Shown one piece after another: positions 19,158 to 28,851 of a stretch of DNA of 64,000 bases. Positions within the stretch are counted from its first letter, which is position 1, and each line of letters opens with the position of its first letter. This DNA is from Marinobacterium stanieri (GTDB taxonomy: Bacteria > Pseudomonadota > Gammaproteobacteria > Pseudomonadales > Balneatricaceae). The translations under genes were made by a program, and so were the position numbers. The notes under the pieces were generated by a model that made no database searches, had not been told where the DNA came from, and saw nothing but the letters and a program-made list of their open reading frames with translations. The DNA is taken from the NCBI RefSeq assembly GCF_900155945.1, contig NZ_FTMN01000007.1, forward strand, positions 62,001 through 126,000, written 5' to 3'.

Positions 19158-20783
19158 TTGTTAATCACCATGAGCCTTAAATCCAAGTTATTAGCCAGTC
19201 TGTTATTGCTGTTGGCCGTGCTGGGCTCCGGTATCGCCTTTATTCAGCAGACAGTCGTCATCCCCAAGGTTGAAGCATTCGAAATCGACGCCCTGCGTGA
19301 AGACCTGGAACGCATCAAGTATGGCCTCGACCGTGAGCTGACCCATATGCGCCGTATGGCCACTGACTGGGCACAGTGGGATGATACCTATGATTTTGTG
19401 GTGTCACGCACGCCCGAGTATGTCGAATCGGCTCTTGGTGGAGATGCCATGGAGCAGCTTTCAATGGACATGCTGCTGATCACTCAAGATGAAAAACTGG
19501 TTACTTACCAGTCCACGCGTGCTCTTTCCAGCCTGCGTGAACCTCTTGTCTCCACGCTGCTTAGAGGCCCGGAATCTCGCTTGCTGAATGAAGGCGGTCA
19601 GGGCCTGATTGCCACGCCTGCAGGCGTAATGCTGGTAGCTGCAAATCCCATACTGACCACCGAAGGTGAAGGCCCATCGCGGGGAACCTTGTATTTCGGT
19701 CAGCTGATCGACGCAGACCTGACCAAACAGCTGCGCCCACCCCAAATTCACGCCATCTTTCTGCGTCTGGACTCAACACCTCCAGGCCCAGACGACATCC
19801 AGCTTCTGCCCGGCTCGGACAGCGTCAGCAAAACCTGGGTACCTCTCCTTAATGATCCCGACCGCTCGCTTCAGATTGAGCTGCAACAGGGTCGCCCGTT
19901 TCTCGACAGCATGCGCGCCTACACCTATTACATCATGGGCACCATCTTTGTATTGGGTATCCTTGGCAGTGTGGTCACCTACGTTCTGCTTAAACACTAT
20001 CTGTTGTCGCCCATAGAACAACTGCAACACAACATGCAGAGTTTCTCGACGTCCCACTCTCTGGCGGACATACCCACCACCAAAAGTTCGGATGAAATTG
20101 GCCAGCTCACACGCAGCTTCAGAGAGATGGCGACACGTATCAGTGACAATCACATCAGCATGCTGCACAGGCAGCAGCAGCTGAAGGAACAAAGTCTGAC
20201 AGATCCCCTCACCCGCCTCGGCAATCGGCGCTATCTCGACTCCAGATTGCAGCAAGCGGAATTTGCCAAAAAGCATCCCTATATCGCCACGTTCAGCACC
20301 GATATCGATCATTTCAAGCAGGTCAACGACCGCTATGGGCATGACAACGGCGACAAGGTGCTGCGTGAATTTGCCGAAGTCTTGCAAGGCTGCTGCCGAG
20401 ACGATGACTGCGTGGCGCGCGTGGGTGGCGAAGAGTTCACGGCCGTTTGCGGTATCAGCTCGATTCAGGATGCCAGTGAAATTGCTGAACGTATTCGTGT
20501 ACGCACCGAGCAAAAAGGCTTTGTCGACGGCAAGATCGACCTGACCTGTTCGGTCGGCTTTATTGTGATTCCCGGCCACGAACTGGATACAAACATGGAA
20601 ACCTGGAGCCGCGTGATGAAGGTCGCTGATTTGGCTCTGTACGAAGCGAAAGAGTCAGGCAGAAATCGCTGGGTGGGTTGGCGCAACCCTCTGCATGCCG
20701 AGAAGACAATTGCAGCCCTTCCCGCTTCTGCAGAGGAGTTGCGCCAGGCTGTCCAGAAAGAAGCTCTGGTCGCCATCAACTGA
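19158..20783 (+). CDS. diguanylate cyclase with CHASE4 sensor and HAMP domain
   Basis: This membrane diguanylate cyclase, 541 residues from TTG 19158, makes cyclic di-GMP from two GTP. Order: an N-terminal signal anchor (about 8-30); a periplasmic CHASE4 domain to about 255 (DLERIKYGLDRELTHMRR, DWAQWDDTYDF); a second TM (about 256-280, YYIMGTIFVLGILGSVVTYVLL); a HAMP region; and a C-terminal GGDEF domain. The active site reads GGEEF in RVGGEEFTAV. An RxxD inhibitory site (RDDD) sits at the standard spacing before it. Start choice is uncertain: TTG 19158 is 4 nt after TTAGGG, while the ATG at 19170 gives a cleaner N-terminus but lies far from any site. The gene is monocistronic. Confidence 0.92.
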   Translation: MLITMSLKSKLLASLLLLLAVLGSGIAFIQQTVVIPKVEAFEIDALREDLERIKYGLDRELTHMRRMATDWAQWDDTYDFVVSRTPEYVESALGGDAMEQLSMDMLLITQDEKLVTYQSTRALSSLREPLVSTLLRGPESRLLNEGGQGLIATPAGVMLVAANPILTTEGEGPSRGTLYFGQLIDADLTKQLRPPQIHAIFLRLDSTPPGPDDIQLLPGSDSVSKTWVPLLNDPDRSLQIELQQGRPFLDSMRAYTYYIMGTIFVLGILGSVVTYVLLKHYLLSPIEQLQHNMQSFSTSHSLADIPTTKSSDEIGQLTRSFREMATRISDNHISMLHRQQQLKEQSLTDPLTRLGNRRYLDSRLQQAEFAKKHPYIATFSTDIDHFKQVNDRYGHDNGDKVLREFAEVLQGCCRDDDCVARVGGEEFTAVCGISSIQDASEIAERIRVRTEQKGFVDGKIDLTCSVGFIVIPGHELDTNMETWSRVMKVADLALYEAKESGRNRWVGWRNPLHAEKTIAALPASAEELRQAVQKEALVAIN

Positions 20784-20789
20784 CACCAA

Positions 20790-20811
20790 CCGGGCGGAAA
20801 TTGCCGCCCGG
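20790..20811. terminator. GC-rich hairpin between convergent cyclase and aldehyde dehydrogenase genes
   Basis: CCGGGCGG (20790-20797) and CCGCCCGG (20804-20811) form a perfect 8-bp stem with an AAATTG loop, centred in the 40-bp convergent gap. T runs are poor on both sides, but position and stability suit a shared terminator. Confidence 0.6.
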
Positions 20812-20823
20812 CTGTTCACTGGC

Positions 20824-22257
20824 TCAGGACCAGCCGGTAACCACTTTCACTTCAAGGAACTCTTCCAGCCCCCAGGGGCCGCCCTCACGGCCATTACCCG
20901 ATTGCTTATAGCCACCGAAGGGAGCGCCGCCACCCAGGGCTTCGCCATTCATCTGCACCATGCCGGCACGCAACTGGCGCGCAACACGGTTGGCTTTTTC
21001 GCCATCCTGCGTCTGTACGTAGTGCGTCAGGCCATAGGGGCTGTCATTGGCAATGCGGATCGCTTCCTCTTCAGTATCGAAGGGAATGATGCACAGCACC
21101 GGACCGAAGATTTCTTCCCGAGCGATGGTCATTTCGTTGGTCACGTCCGCAAACACGGTCGGGCGTACGAAATAGCCATCAGTCATACCTTCCGGTTTAC
21201 CGGTGCCACCGGCCACCAGACGCGCACCTTCATCGATGCCTTGCTGGATCAGCCGCTGAATCTTGTCAAACTGAACATCAGACACGACCGGGCCGATATG
21301 GCGGCCTTCCAGAGAGGCCTGATTGACTTCGGTTTTGGATGCCACATCAATGGCAGTCTGAACGGCCTGCTCATACGCTGAACGTTCCACCAGCATGCGT
21401 GTTGGCGCATTGCAGGACTGCCCCGAGTTCATGAAGCAGTGGCGCACACCACGGACGACAGCCTTTTCATCTGCGTCGGCAAAGACAATGTTTGCGCCCT
21501 TGCCGCCCAGTTCCAGGCTGACGCGCTTGACGGTATCCGCCGCATTGATGGAAATCGCCTTACCGGCCCGCGTGGAACCGGTGAACGACACCATGTCCAC
21601 CTCTGCATGGCCAGAAAGCTGGGTGCCGACACCCGGCCCATCGCCGTTCACCAGGTTGAATACACCGGCCGGGAAGCCCGCTTCATCGATCATTTCAGCA
21701 AACAGCATGGCCGATAGCGGCGCGATTTCGGAGGGTTTCAGCACCATGGTGCAGCCGGCAGCCAAAGCCGCTACCACCTTGAGCGCGACCTGGTTCATCG
21801 GCCAGTTCCAGGGTGTGATCAACGCACAGACACCGATCGGCTCATGCAGAATCTGGTTGCCCGGCGCGTGATCGCCCAAGGGCGCTTCAAAGCTGTACTC
21901 CTTGAGCACACGGATGAAGTTCTTGATATGACCGGCGCCAGCCCCCCATTGAGCGGTTTGCGCCAGCGCCATGGGAGCACCCATCTCGGTGGAGATTGCT
22001 TCTGCCATCTCTGCCGAGCGTGCCTTGTACAGGCTGTAGAGTTTTTCCAGCAATTCCAGTCGCTCTTCGCGGCTGGTTTGACTCCAGCTGGCAAATGCAC
22101 GGCGTGCAGCAGCAACCGCAGCATCAGTATCTGCCTGGCTCCCCAGTGAGATCTTCGCGCATACGGTTTCGGTCGAGGGGTCGATAACATCAAGGTCACG
22201 GGCCTCGGCAGGTGCTACCCATTGTCCATCAATATAAAACGTTCGCTTATCCAGCAT
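20824..22257 (-). CDS. NAD(P)-dependent aldehyde dehydrogenase
   Basis: This 477-residue member of the aldehyde dehydrogenase superfamily oxidises an aldehyde to the acid. It shows the cofactor segment TPWNWPMNQVALKVVAALAAG, FTGSTRAGKAI, the general-base Glu in SLELGGKGAN, the nucleophilic Cys in MNSGQSCNAPTRM and the late EEIFGPVL motif. It belongs to the broad ALDH group close to betaine/phenylacetaldehyde-type enzymes. The substrate cannot be fixed, and no pathway neighbour helps: topB lies upstream on the same strand and a cyclase converges on it. Confidence 0.93.
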   Translation of the reverse strand: MLDKRTFYIDGQWVAPAEARDLDVIDPSTETVCAKISLGSQADTDAAVAAARRAFASWSQTSREERLELLEKLYSLYKARSAEMAEAISTEMGAPMALAQTAQWGAGAGHIKNFIRVLKEYSFEAPLGDHAPGNQILHEPIGVCALITPWNWPMNQVALKVVAALAAGCTMVLKPSEIAPLSAMLFAEMIDEAGFPAGVFNLVNGDGPGVGTQLSGHAEVDMVSFTGSTRAGKAISINAADTVKRVSLELGGKGANIVFADADEKAVVRGVRHCFMNSGQSCNAPTRMLVERSAYEQAVQTAIDVASKTEVNQASLEGRHIGPVVSDVQFDKIQRLIQQGIDEGARLVAGGTGKPEGMTDGYFVRPTVFADVTNEMTIAREEIFGPVLCIIPFDTEEEAIRIANDSPYGLTHYVQTQDGEKANRVARQLRAGMVQMNGEALGGGAPFGGYKQSGNGREGGPWGLEEFLEVKVVTGWS

Positions 22258-22323
22258 TTACTCGCCCTTCTCGTCATTATATTTAACATCTTCAGGATAA
22301 CGTGCTCAGTGCAGGAGGTCACC

Positions 22324-24306
22324 CTAGACTGCAGATGAAGTTGCACGTTTCCTGCCGCTTGCAGCAGCACTCGCTGCACCTCGCTTGCGTGAAGTGCTGC
22401 CTGTACCTTTGACCTTTGAACCGGAGCTTTTACGCCTGCGTTTACCGGCTGTTTTCGGTGCCGGTATACCGCTCAGCGCCTGGGGCTGAATACTGCTGAT
22501 CAGATTCGGCAAGGCATCCTGCAACGGCTGCATAAACCCCTGATAATTGAACGCCTTGCGGCTGATGGCATCCAGCTGGGATTCCCAGTGCGCCGTCATG
22601 TCCGGGCGGCTCAAGTCATCCGGCAAGGCGGCAATCAAAGCCTTGCCGGCCGCCGTGGCGTGTATCTGCTTGCCCTGGCGCTGCAGAAACCCCCGCCGAA
22701 ACAGCAATTCAATAATCCCGGCACGGGTTGCTTCCGTGCCCAGGCCATCCGTTTCACGCAACACCTTGCGCAGTTCGGCATCCTGCACAAAACGGGCGAT
22801 TCCCGTCATGGCCGCCAACAAACTTGCATCGGTAAATGCCTTGGGCGGCTGGGTCATTTTTTCCAGCAACTCCCCACGTTCACAGTGCAGTGGCTCATCG
22901 GGCTTGAGTACTGGCAACTGCCCCACTGTTTCATCTTCGGCTTCTTTCCCCAACAAAGCCTTCCAGCCCGGGTCCAGAATTTGCCTAACCTTGGCTACAA
23001 ACAGCCCGCCGGCTATCTCGACCTCAACCCGACGGTCTGCATAGCGGCATGGAGGGTAAAACTGCATCAGATACTGCCGGGCAATCTGGCTGTAGACCTG
23101 GAGTTCAGCTCTGCTCAGGCGTTCGGCTGAAGCGGCTTTACTGGTGGGTATGATGGCATGATGTGCCTCCACCTTTTTATCGTTCCAGGCTTTGGATTTG
23201 AAGCTCAGGTCGGCATTTTGCACGGCAGCTGACAGATCAGGCTGGGTTCGTGCCACAGCCTGGGTCACTTTTGCCCCTTCAGCAAAATGCTCTGCCGGCA
23301 GGTAGCGGCAATCGGATCGTGGATAGGTAATCAGATTATGCTTTTCATAGAGTGCCTGAGCGGCATCCAGCACCTGCTGGGCGTTGAGACCAAAGCGTTT
23401 GGCGCAGTCTATTTGCAGCGCCGACAGATTATAGGGCAACGGCACAGCCTGCTGGCCTGTTTTGCGCTCATCGCTTAATAGTTTGCCGGGCTGGCCGGTG
23501 ATTCTGGCCACCACATTTTCTGCAAGCGCTTTTGACAGCACGCGCCCTTCTTCATCCTGAAAGCGCGCACAGGCTTCGCTGGGCTGCCAGCGTGCCTTGA
23601 AGCGCTCGCCGCTCTCGGTCAGCAGGTGGGCATCCACCTCGTAGAAAGGTTTGGGAACAAAGGCGTCTATCGCGGCATCACGCTGAACCACCAGCCCGAG
23701 AACTGGCGTCTGCACACGGCCAACCGATAACACGCCGTTATAACCGGCACTGCGCCCTTTAACCGTCAGCGCTCGGGTCATATTGATACCGAACAACCAG
23801 TCCGCACGGGACCGGGCCAGAGCCGACACCGATAAGGGCACAAATTCTCGATTGGACTTGAGACGCTGGAGTGCGCGACGGACCGCATCAGGGTTAAGGT
23901 CGGAAATCAGCAGACGCTGCACCTGCGATTTTTTGCTGGCAGGCACTTTCAGAAACTCGATCACTTCGTCGACGAGCAACTGGCCTTCGCGGTCCGGGTC
24001 CCCGGCATGAATAATCTGGTCAGCAGACTTTACCAGTTTGCGCAGCACCGAAAGTTGCTTGCTGACACCCTTGCGCGGTTTTAACTGCCACTCATCCGGC
24101 AAGATGGGCAAGTGTTCCAGACGCCATTGCTTGAATGCCGGGTTGTAGGTGTCAGGCTCTACCTGCTCCAGCAGGTGTCCGATACACCAACTGACAACCT
24201 GATCGCCACCGCAGCGAATCAGCCCCTCTTCCTTTTTTTGTGGCCCGGGAAGAACAGCAGCGATGGCCCGACCAAGACTTGGTTTTTCGGCGATGTAGAG
24301 CTTCAT
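22324..24306 (-). CDS. topB: DNA topoisomerase III
   Basis: This 660-residue type IA topoisomerase decatenates DNA by passing strands through a transient single-strand break. The N-terminal Toprim domain shows [15 protein letters not shown] and the acidic triad region [17 protein letters not shown]. The catalytic Tyr is in [13 protein letters not shown] (about residue 330). Length matches E. coli TopB. The last 40 residues are a low-complexity Lys/Arg/Ser-rich tail, probably for DNA contact; no zinc fingers are seen, as expected for TopB rather than TopA. It is monocistronic, with a 66-bp gap to the aldehyde dehydrogenase gene. Confidence 0.96.
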   Translation of the reverse strand: MKLYIAEKPSLGRAIAAVLPGPQKKEEGLIRCGGDQVVSWCIGHLLEQVEPDTYNPAFKQWRLEHLPILPDEWQLKPRKGVSKQLSVLRKLVKSADQIIHAGDPDREGQLLVDEVIEFLKVPASKKSQVQRLLISDLNPDAVRRALQRLKSNREFVPLSVSALARSRADWLFGINMTRALTVKGRSAGYNGVLSVGRVQTPVLGLVVQRDAAIDAFVPKPFYEVDAHLLTESGERFKARWQPSEACARFQDEEGRVLSKALAENVVARITGQPGKLLSDERKTGQQAVPLPYNLSALQIDCAKRFGLNAQQVLDAAQALYEKHNLITYPRSDCRYLPAEHFAEGAKVTQAVARTQPDLSAAVQNADLSFKSKAWNDKKVEAHHAIIPTSKAASAERLSRAELQVYSQIARQYLMQFYPPCRYADRRVEVEIAGGLFVAKVRQILDPGWKALLGKEAEDETVGQLPVLKPDEPLHCERGELLEKMTQPPKAFTDASLLAAMTGIARFVQDAELRKVLRETDGLGTEATRAGIIELLFRRGFLQRQGKQIHATAAGKALIAALPDDLSRPDMTAHWESQLDAISRKAFNYQGFMQPLQDALPNLISSIQPQALSGIPAPKTAGKRRRKSSGSKVKGTGSTSRKRGAASAAASGRKRATSSAV

Positions 24307-24524
24307 AGATATCGGTAAATCAGGACTAAAAACCTAGATTAAGAGATCAGCCCACTCAAGTCGATACATAAACTGTATGAATACACAGTAAAATATATTT
24401 CAACGCCCTCCCTTCAGGTTTCAATCTATTTTTTTGATCATTTGCTGCAAATTTGCGCTGTTCTTCATCATTCGGGTGGTCCCTATAGTTAACCCATCAC
24501 TAAGACATGACCCGGAGACACGCC

Positions 24525-24971
24525 ATGAACCCTACCCTGATCACTCGCGTACTGGCGACCAATGACAGCCTCGCGCCGCTGGCCCTGCGTATTCCGGCCG
24601 GCATTATCTTCGCCGCACACGGCGCGCAGAAACTCTTTGGTGCCTTTGGTGGCTATGGCCTTGAAGGAACAGGGCAGTGGATGGCATCAATTGGCCTGGA
24701 ACCGGGTTACCTGATGGCACTGCTTGCCGGTAGTGGCGAATTCTTTGGTGGTCTGGCGCTGCTGCTCGGACTGCTGGTACGTCCTGCTGCCGCTGTTCTT
24801 GCTTTCGCCATGCTCGTAGCTATCTTCGCCGTCCACATTGGTAACGGCCTGTTCATTAGCAACAACGGTTATGAATTCGGTCTGGCCTTACTTGCCATTG
24901 CCGTTTCACTGTTCTTCAGTGGCGCGGGCGCGTTTTCTCTGGACCGATTGCTGAACAAGAGTCAGCACTGA
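24525..24971 (+). CDS. DoxX-family membrane protein
   Basis: This 148-residue membrane protein of the DoxX/DoxD-like family has the typical N-terminal LALRIPAGIIFAAHGAQKLFGAFGGYGL followed by three further hydrophobic segments. DoxX proteins often accompany quinone- or redox-handling enzymes; the biochemical role here is not settled. The ATG at 24525 follows GGAGA at 24514-24518. It is the first of three genes with quinone themes, with gaps of 64 and 16 bp to the next two, and is probably co-transcribed with them. Confidence 0.88.
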   Translation: MNPTLITRVLATNDSLAPLALRIPAGIIFAAHGAQKLFGAFGGYGLEGTGQWMASIGLEPGYLMALLAGSGEFFGGLALLLGLLVRPAAAVLAFAMLVAIFAVHIGNGLFISNNGYEFGLALLAIAVSLFFSGAGAFSLDRLLNKSQH

Positions 24972-25035
24972 TTTTTAAACGGCAGCTGTACTACCTACGT
25001 ACAGCTTTAAATGCAACAGCCAACAGGAGATCAAC

Positions 25036-26019
25036 ATGGGCTTGCTCGTAGACGGACACTGGGTCGACCAGTGGTACGACACCGAATCCAATCAGGGACG
25101 CTTTGTGCGCTCCGAGTCCCAGTTCCGCAACTGGATTACGGCTGACGGTGAAGCAGGCCCAAGCGGTGACAGTGGTTTCAAAGCCGAACCCGGCAGATAC
25201 CATCTGTATGTATCTCTGGCCTGTCCCTGGGCACATCGAACCCTGATTTTCCGCGCCTTGAAAGGCCTGGAATCCATGATTTCAGTTTCCGTCGTCAACA
25301 GCTACATGGGTGAACATGGCTGGACCTTTGCGCCGGAACCTGGCGCAACCGGTGATGACCTCTATGGCCTGGACTACCTGTACCAGCTCTACCTCAAGGC
25401 AGATCCGGACTATTCAGGACGCGTGACCGTCCCCGTACTCTGGGACAAGCAGCGCCAAACCATTGTCAGCAATGAATCAGCCGAGATTATTCGCATGCTT
25501 AACTCGGCTTTCGATGACTTGGGCGCTGAGCCTGGTGATTACTACCCAGCTCAGCTGCAAAGCGAAATCGACAGTCTTAATGAAGTGGTATATGACCGCG
25601 TCAATAATGGCGTCTACAAATCGGGCTTCGCTACAACTCAGAGCGCTTACGAACAGGCTGTAATGCCGTTGTTTGAAACCCTGGACGATCTGGAGCGCCG
25701 CTTGAGCAAGCAGCGTTACTTGGCCGGTGACCAGATAACTGAAGCTGACTGGCGCCTGTTCACAACGCTGATTCGCTTCGATGCCGTGTATCACGGCCAT
25801 TTCAAATGCAACCTGAAGCGGATTGTCGATTACCCCAGTCTCTGGGGATATGTCCGAGAACTTTACCAGTGGCCCGGTATCAGTGAGACCGTAAACTTCT
25901 CGCACATCAAGGATCACTACTACCGCAGCCATCACAGCATAAACCCGACCGGAGTCGTACCCAAGGGACCGATTCTGGACCTGCAACACCCTCATCAACG
26001 CGAAACCTTCAACGATTGA
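25036..26019 (+). CDS. yqjG: glutathionyl-hydroquinone reductase
   Basis: This 327-residue Xi-class glutathione transferase of the YqjG/PcpF type reduces glutathionyl-hydroquinones to hydroquinones. The catalytic Cys lies in [20 protein letters not shown] (about residue 62). A characteristic N-terminal region holds Trp residues and FRNWIT. The C-terminal helical domain contains the family Tyr/Trp-rich segments [12 protein letters not shown] and [16 protein letters not shown]. It lies between DoxX and WrbA, a combination that suggests protection from quinones. A Shine-Dalgarno AGGAG lies about 6-7 bp before the ATG at 25036. Confidence 0.95.
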   Translation: MGLLVDGHWVDQWYDTESNQGRFVRSESQFRNWITADGEAGPSGDSGFKAEPGRYHLYVSLACPWAHRTLIFRALKGLESMISVSVVNSYMGEHGWTFAPEPGATGDDLYGLDYLYQLYLKADPDYSGRVTVPVLWDKQRQTIVSNESAEIIRMLNSAFDDLGAEPGDYYPAQLQSEIDSLNEVVYDRVNNGVYKSGFATTQSAYEQAVMPLFETLDDLERRLSKQRYLAGDQITEADWRLFTTLIRFDAVYHGHFKCNLKRIVDYPSLWGYVRELYQWPGISETVNFSHIKDHYYRSHHSINPTGVVPKGPILDLQHPHQRETFND

Positions 26020-26035
26020 AAAAGGAGCTACAATC

Positions 26036-26635
26036 ATGAGCAAAATTCTTGTCCTTTATTACTCTTCCTACGGTCACATTGAGTCTCTGGCACAGACTAT
26101 CGCTGAAGGCGCTGCATCGGTCGAGGGCACCGAAGTTGTGGTCAAACGCGTACCTGAATTGATGCCGGAAGAAGTGGCCCGCAATGCCGGCGTTAAAATG
26201 GATCAGACAGCGCCCGTTGCCGATCCCAAGGAGCTGGCCGACTACGATGCCATCATCTTCGGTACCCCGACCCGCTTCGGCAATATGGCCAGTCAGATGC
26301 GCAACTTCCTCGACCAGACCGGCGGCCTTTGGGCGTCCGGCGCGCTGATCGGCAAGGTTGGCAGCGTCTTCACCAGCACCGGTACCGGTGGCGGTAACGA
26401 GACTACGATCCAGTCTTTCCATACCACCCTGTTCCACCACGGTATGGTTGTTGTAGGCCTGCCATACGCCTTGCCGGAAATGACCGACATCAGCGCGGTT
26501 CACGGTGGTTCTCCGCTGGGTGCCGCGACGATTGCCGGCGGTGATGGCTCTCGTACTCCGAGCGAGCAGGAGCAGACCATGGCACACTATCAAGGTGCTC
26601 ATGTGGCCCGTATCACGGCCAAACTCTCTGCCTGA
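26036..26635 (+). CDS. wrbA: NAD(P)H:quinone oxidoreductase WrbA
   Basis: This 199-residue FMN flavoprotein is of the canonical WrbA type IV length. The FMN phosphate loop is [15 protein letters not shown], followed by the diagnostic [45 protein letters not shown] and the [19 protein letters not shown] segment. It performs two-electron quinone reduction as a tetramer. It is 16 bp after yqjG with AAAGGAG before the ATG, so it is the last gene of the quinone operon. A hairpin at 26652-26677 follows. Confidence 0.96.
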   Translation: MSKILVLYYSSYGHIESLAQTIAEGAASVEGTEVVVKRVPELMPEEVARNAGVKMDQTAPVADPKELADYDAIIFGTPTRFGNMASQMRNFLDQTGGLWASGALIGKVGSVFTSTGTGGGNETTIQSFHTTLFHHGMVVVGLPYALPEMTDISAVHGGSPLGAATIAGGDGSRTPSEQEQTMAHYQGAHVARITAKLSA

Positions 26636-26651
26636 GGCCTGATACATCTGG

Positions 26652-26677
26652 AGGGCAAATCGATCTCGGTTTGCCCT
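26652..26677 (+). terminator. hairpin after wrbA
   Basis: AGGGCAAA (26652-26659) and TTTGCCCT (26670-26677) pair around a 10-nt loop and are followed by TCTC. It is positioned 16 bp after the wrbA stop. The short, mixed T run makes it a moderate terminator. Confidence 0.65.
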
Positions 26678-26899
26678 TCTCTGCAAAATGTCCCCTCATC
26701 CCACTCCCGAATTAGCAATTTGATACGCCTGCTCCCAGGCAGGCTTTCACATGCCCAGACGCCGATCGGCGACGAATCCAGCTTCAAGCCCTGTCTCGCT
26801 CATCCGTTCAAAGTCATTGAATCCAAATAATTTTTTAAATGCGCTTGGACACAGGTAGATCCCTTAATAAAACTGGGTTAGCCTGAATTTACGTTGAAA

Positions 26900-26954
26900 A
26901 AAGGTGACACGAGCGCTCACCTTTACCCTGATCGTTTTTAATAAATGATCAGGG
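26900..26954. other. two adjacent hairpins upstream of the sulfatase gene
   Basis: The first stem is AAAGGTGA (26900-26907) with TCACCTTT (26917-26924). The second is CCCTGATC (26926-26933) with GATCAGGG (26947-26954) and an A/T-rich loop. They are separated by one base and lie about 220 bp before the sulfatase. They could be a leader structure, a small-RNA end or regulator sites; the sequence does not decide. Confidence 0.5.
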
Positions 26955-27170
26955 ATTCATCGTTGCAGACAGGGAAGAGCAGGCTAAGCTAAATGGCAGT
27001 CCTAGTTTGATAGATTCATTATCGGCGAATACCGGTTTGAATCATATCGACCTAAACAATCGCTCAAGGAGATCCTCTCCGGCTCCATAGCCGTGCACCT
27101 ATTGTCCTTCTTCCGTTTGTTACCCGTACGCTTGCTATATTGAATGAATGCCAAACAAGGAGTGCATTTC

Positions 27171-28706
27171 ATGAAGACCTCAACCAAGCGCCGTAACGGC
27201 CCCCTTGCCGGAGCTCTGGCATTAACCCTGATGGGCACGTCCAGTGTCATTCTGGCGGCTGACAAGCCCAACGTTCTGGCGATCATGGTGGATGATGTGG
27301 CTCAAACCAGCCTCAGCGCCTACAGCCACGGCATGCAGTACCCGACACCCAACATCGACCGTATCGCCAATGAAGGCGCCCTGTTTACGGACCACTATGC
27401 CCAGCCCAGCTGTACAGCGGGCCGCGCTGCGTTCCTTATGGGCCAGTTACCGGTACGTACGGGTCTGACAACCGTTGGTCAGCCGGGTAACCCGCTGGGT
27501 ATTCAGGAAGCCGACCCGACCCTGGCTGAAGTTCTTAAGGAAGAGGGCTACATGACGGCCCAGTTCGGCAAGAACCACCTGGGTGATCTGGACCAGCATC
27601 TGCCAACCCTGCACGGGTTTGATGAGTTCTTCGGTAACCTCTATCACCTGAACGTGTCTGAAGAGCCCGAGCAGGCTGACTACCCAACCGACCCCGAGTT
27701 TGTGAAGAAATTCGGCCCACGTGGTGTGATCGAGTCCTTTGCGACCGCCGATGGCCAGACGGTCAAGGATACCGGCCCCCTCACTATCGAACGTATGAAA
27801 ACCTTTGATGAAGAGGTTCTCGCACGCTCACTGGACTTTATGGATCGTGCTGTAAAGGCAGATAAGCCGTTCTTTATCTGGCACGCTCCCAGCCGTATGC
27901 ACGTGTACACCCACCTGAAAGAGGAAAGCCGTAACCTGGCGACTCCGATCAGTTCCGCAGAAGACCTGTTCGGCAGTGGTTTGATGGAGCATGACGGCCA
28001 TGTGGGTCAGCTGCTCGATAAAATCGACAATCTGGGTATCGCTGACAACACCATCGTGATCTACACCACCGATAACGGCCCCGAGAGCAGCACCTGGCCA
28101 CACGCCGGTGTTACCAAGTTCCGTGGCGAGAAAATGACCACCTGGGAAGGTGGCGTGCGTGTTCCTTTCCTTGTCCGCTGGCCCAGCCATATCCCGGCAG
28201 GCCTGAAGCTGAACGGTATTTCTTCTCATGAAGACGTTCTGCCTACTATTGCAGCCGCTGCAGGTCGCACCAATGTCTCCGAAGAGCTCAAAAAGCGTGA
28301 CAAGGTGATGATCGATGGCGTCAACAACCTGGAATACTGGACCGGCAAAGCGGAAAAATCCGCACGTAACAGCTTCTTCTACTACTACGAAACGGCTCTG
28401 ACCGCTGTGCGTGTAGGCCCCTGGAAGCTGCACTTTGCCAGCAAGCCGGGTGGCAAGTACTACGAGGATATGGTCAACCACACCATGCCCAAACTGTTCA
28501 ACCTGCGTAAAGACCCGTACGAACAGTATGACGGTGATATCGGTTTCCAGCAGGTTATGCGCAAGAGCTGGGTACTGCAGCCCATTATTGCGTTGTTGAA
28601 CGAGCATGTAGCTACCTTCGTGGAGTTCCCGCCACGTCAGGAAGCAGCATCACTTGATGTCAACAAGGCGATCGAGAAAGCACAGAAAGCAGCGGCCACA
28701 CGCTAA
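27171..28706 (+). CDS. secreted arylsulfatase (Cys-type)
   Basis: This 511-residue sulfatase has a signal peptide (residues 1-29, ending VILAAD) and so acts in the periplasm or outside. Family S1 features are the metal-binding Asp pair in MVDDVAQ (Asp41-Asp42), the maturation motif Cys81-Thr-Ala-Gly-Arg85 within QPSCTAGRAAFLMGQLP, and TTDNGPESSTWPHAGVTKFRGEK further on. The Cys must be converted to formylglycine by a separate enzyme, and none is encoded in this window. Ala replaces the more usual Pro at the third motif position, which the family tolerates. ATG 27171 follows AAGGAG by 8 bp; an in-frame start at 27144 is rejected. The gene is monocistronic, with a strong terminator after it. 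The natural sulfate ester is unknown. Confidence 0.93.
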   Translation: MKTSTKRRNGPLAGALALTLMGTSSVILAADKPNVLAIMVDDVAQTSLSAYSHGMQYPTPNIDRIANEGALFTDHYAQPSCTAGRAAFLMGQLPVRTGLTTVGQPGNPLGIQEADPTLAEVLKEEGYMTAQFGKNHLGDLDQHLPTLHGFDEFFGNLYHLNVSEEPEQADYPTDPEFVKKFGPRGVIESFATADGQTVKDTGPLTIERMKTFDEEVLARSLDFMDRAVKADKPFFIWHAPSRMHVYTHLKEESRNLATPISSAEDLFGSGLMEHDGHVGQLLDKIDNLGIADNTIVIYTTDNGPESSTWPHAGVTKFRGEKMTTWEGGVRVPFLVRWPSHIPAGLKLNGISSHEDVLPTIAAAAGRTNVSEELKKRDKVMIDGVNNLEYWTGKAEKSARNSFFYYYETALTAVRVGPWKLHFASKPGGKYYEDMVNHTMPKLFNLRKDPYEQYDGDIGFQQVMRKSWVLQPIIALLNEHVATFVEFPPRQEAASLDVNKAIEKAQKAAATR

Positions 28707-28735
28707 CGGATAGCGCCGCTGCTACGCACACGTTT

Positions 28736-28766
28736 AAAAGCCCGCTTCGCAAGAGCGGGCTTTTTT
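28736..28766 (+). terminator. strong Rho-independent terminator after sulfatase gene
   Basis: AAAAGCCCGCT (28736-28746) pairs perfectly with AGCGGGCTTTT (28754-28764) around a 7-nt loop and runs into six T residues. This is a textbook terminator 30 bp after the sulfatase stop. Confidence 0.93.
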
Positions 28767-28851
28767 GTGTGTAACGCTGTCCTGACTGTAACTGTCACTC
28801 CTTCGTCATACCCAGTGTTCTATGCTTGGCATTTTGCACTGATAAAACTGA

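Larger units (their letters stand above)
26636..27170. other. 535-bp gene-free region before the sulfatase gene
   Basis: No convincing gene was found here. It contains the wrbA terminator (26652-26677), then AT-rich sequence with two adjacent hairpins at 26900-26924 and 26926-26954, and finally AAGGAG at 27157-27162 for the sulfatase. Short frames on the minus strand lack ribosome sites and family features. The region may hold the sulfatase promoter, a leader or a small RNA. Confidence 0.6.

Noticed and set aside
24307-24524. Possible small gene or RNA between topB and doxX
   Set aside because: The 218-bp gap is A/T-rich with no stable hairpin, ribosome site or open frame; it is most simply two divergent promoters.
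27002-27286. 94-codon minus-strand frame across the sulfatase start
   Set aside because: It covers the sulfatase ribosome site and signal peptide, has no ribosome site of its own and shows no family features.
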